Positions 22,305 through 22,409 of a stretch of 22,409 nucleotides of DNA are shown here, one piece after another (the first letter of the stretch is position 1; every line of letters begins with the position of its first letter). Origin of the DNA: DAOUCV01 sp034432095 (GTDB lineage Bacteria; Chloroflexota; Dehalococcoidia; Dehalococcoidales; UBA2162). The position numbers and the translations under genes were made by a program. The notes under the pieces were generated by a model. It was given only the letters and a program-made list of their open reading frames with translations, was not told where the DNA came from and did no database searches. Location of the stretch: NCBI GenBank assembly GCA_034432095.1, contig DAOUCV010000015.1, positions 1 through 22,409 of the forward strand, given 5' to 3'.

Positions 22305-22409
22305 CAGGGGACTCGAACCATCCTACGAAGCTGCCTTGAGAATCATGCAGGAACCAACTGGGTAGCCTTCAACAAGATACCGACCCCTATCCAACTCAGA
22401 ATGTATCGA

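Noticed and set aside
22082..22321. Minus-strand open frame of 79 codons containing GGAEGIRTP
   Set aside because: It is the antisense of the tRNA-Ala gene; this peptide is a well-known artefact of translating tRNA T-arms.
22305..22409. tRNA remnant or attachment site after tRNA-Ala
   Set aside because: The GGACTCGAACC string looks like a reverse-strand T-arm, but the stem does not pair, and no copy of the tRNA 3' end is seen. I see no gene in this stretch.

Overview
The window looks like chromosomal DNA of an anaerobic bacterium of moderate GC content. My best guess is a Dehalococcoidia-type member of the Chloroflexota. This is an inference from gene content (HspR-type heat-shock control, FprA flavodiiron protein, an EtfBA pair, an HpnP-like B12 radical SAM enzyme, an EF-G-like GTPase) and from frequent TTG and GTG starts; there is no rRNA or other direct taxonomic marker. 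Most genes are intact and tightly packed. Several promoters match the sigma-70 consensus closely.

Region by region. (1) 1-336 has no gene, but holds an AT-rich inverted repeat and a candidate promoter. (2) 337-1579 (+) is a drug-efflux-type MFS transporter broken by two frameshifts. (3) 1625-5549 (+) is acsA (acetyl-CoA synthetase), prfA (release factor 1) and prmC (release-factor glutamine methylase), the last two overlapping by 4 bp. (4) 5646-7498 (+) is etfB-etfA. (5) 7584-9644 (-) is an EF-G-like GTPase with its own promoter, preceded by a 330-bp spacer containing four strong hairpins. (6) 9976-13048 is a minus-strand operon read as xerD-type recombinase, a small basic membrane-anchored protein, pcm, a nitroreductase and a SpoIIM-family membrane protein. 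(7) 13137-14660 (-) is an HpnP-like B12-binding radical SAM protein. Its promoter stands back to back with that of an initiator tRNA-Met gene (14785-14859). (8) 14905-16092 (-) is a flavodiiron protein, divergent from the last operon. (9) 16296-22211 (+) is a six-gene heat-shock operon: dnaJ-like co-chaperone, hspR repressor, SAM methyltransferase, VTT/DedA-like membrane protein, unrecognised alpha/beta-hydrolase-like protein, and clpC. A tRNA-Ala(GGC) gene follows at 22229-22304.

How the parts work together. The acsA and etfBA genes belong to acetate activation and flavin-based electron transfer. The prfA-prmC pair forms the usual termination-factor and modifier couple. The flavodiiron protein, pcm and the chaperone/unfoldase operon are stress functions. 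The most interesting arrangement is the heat-shock operon: three non-chaperone genes sit between the HspR repressor and the ClpC unfoldase, with gaps of 58, 13 and 5 nt and a final 4-bp overlap. Their joint placement suggests a membrane or lipid branch of the heat-shock response. That is inference from gene order alone.
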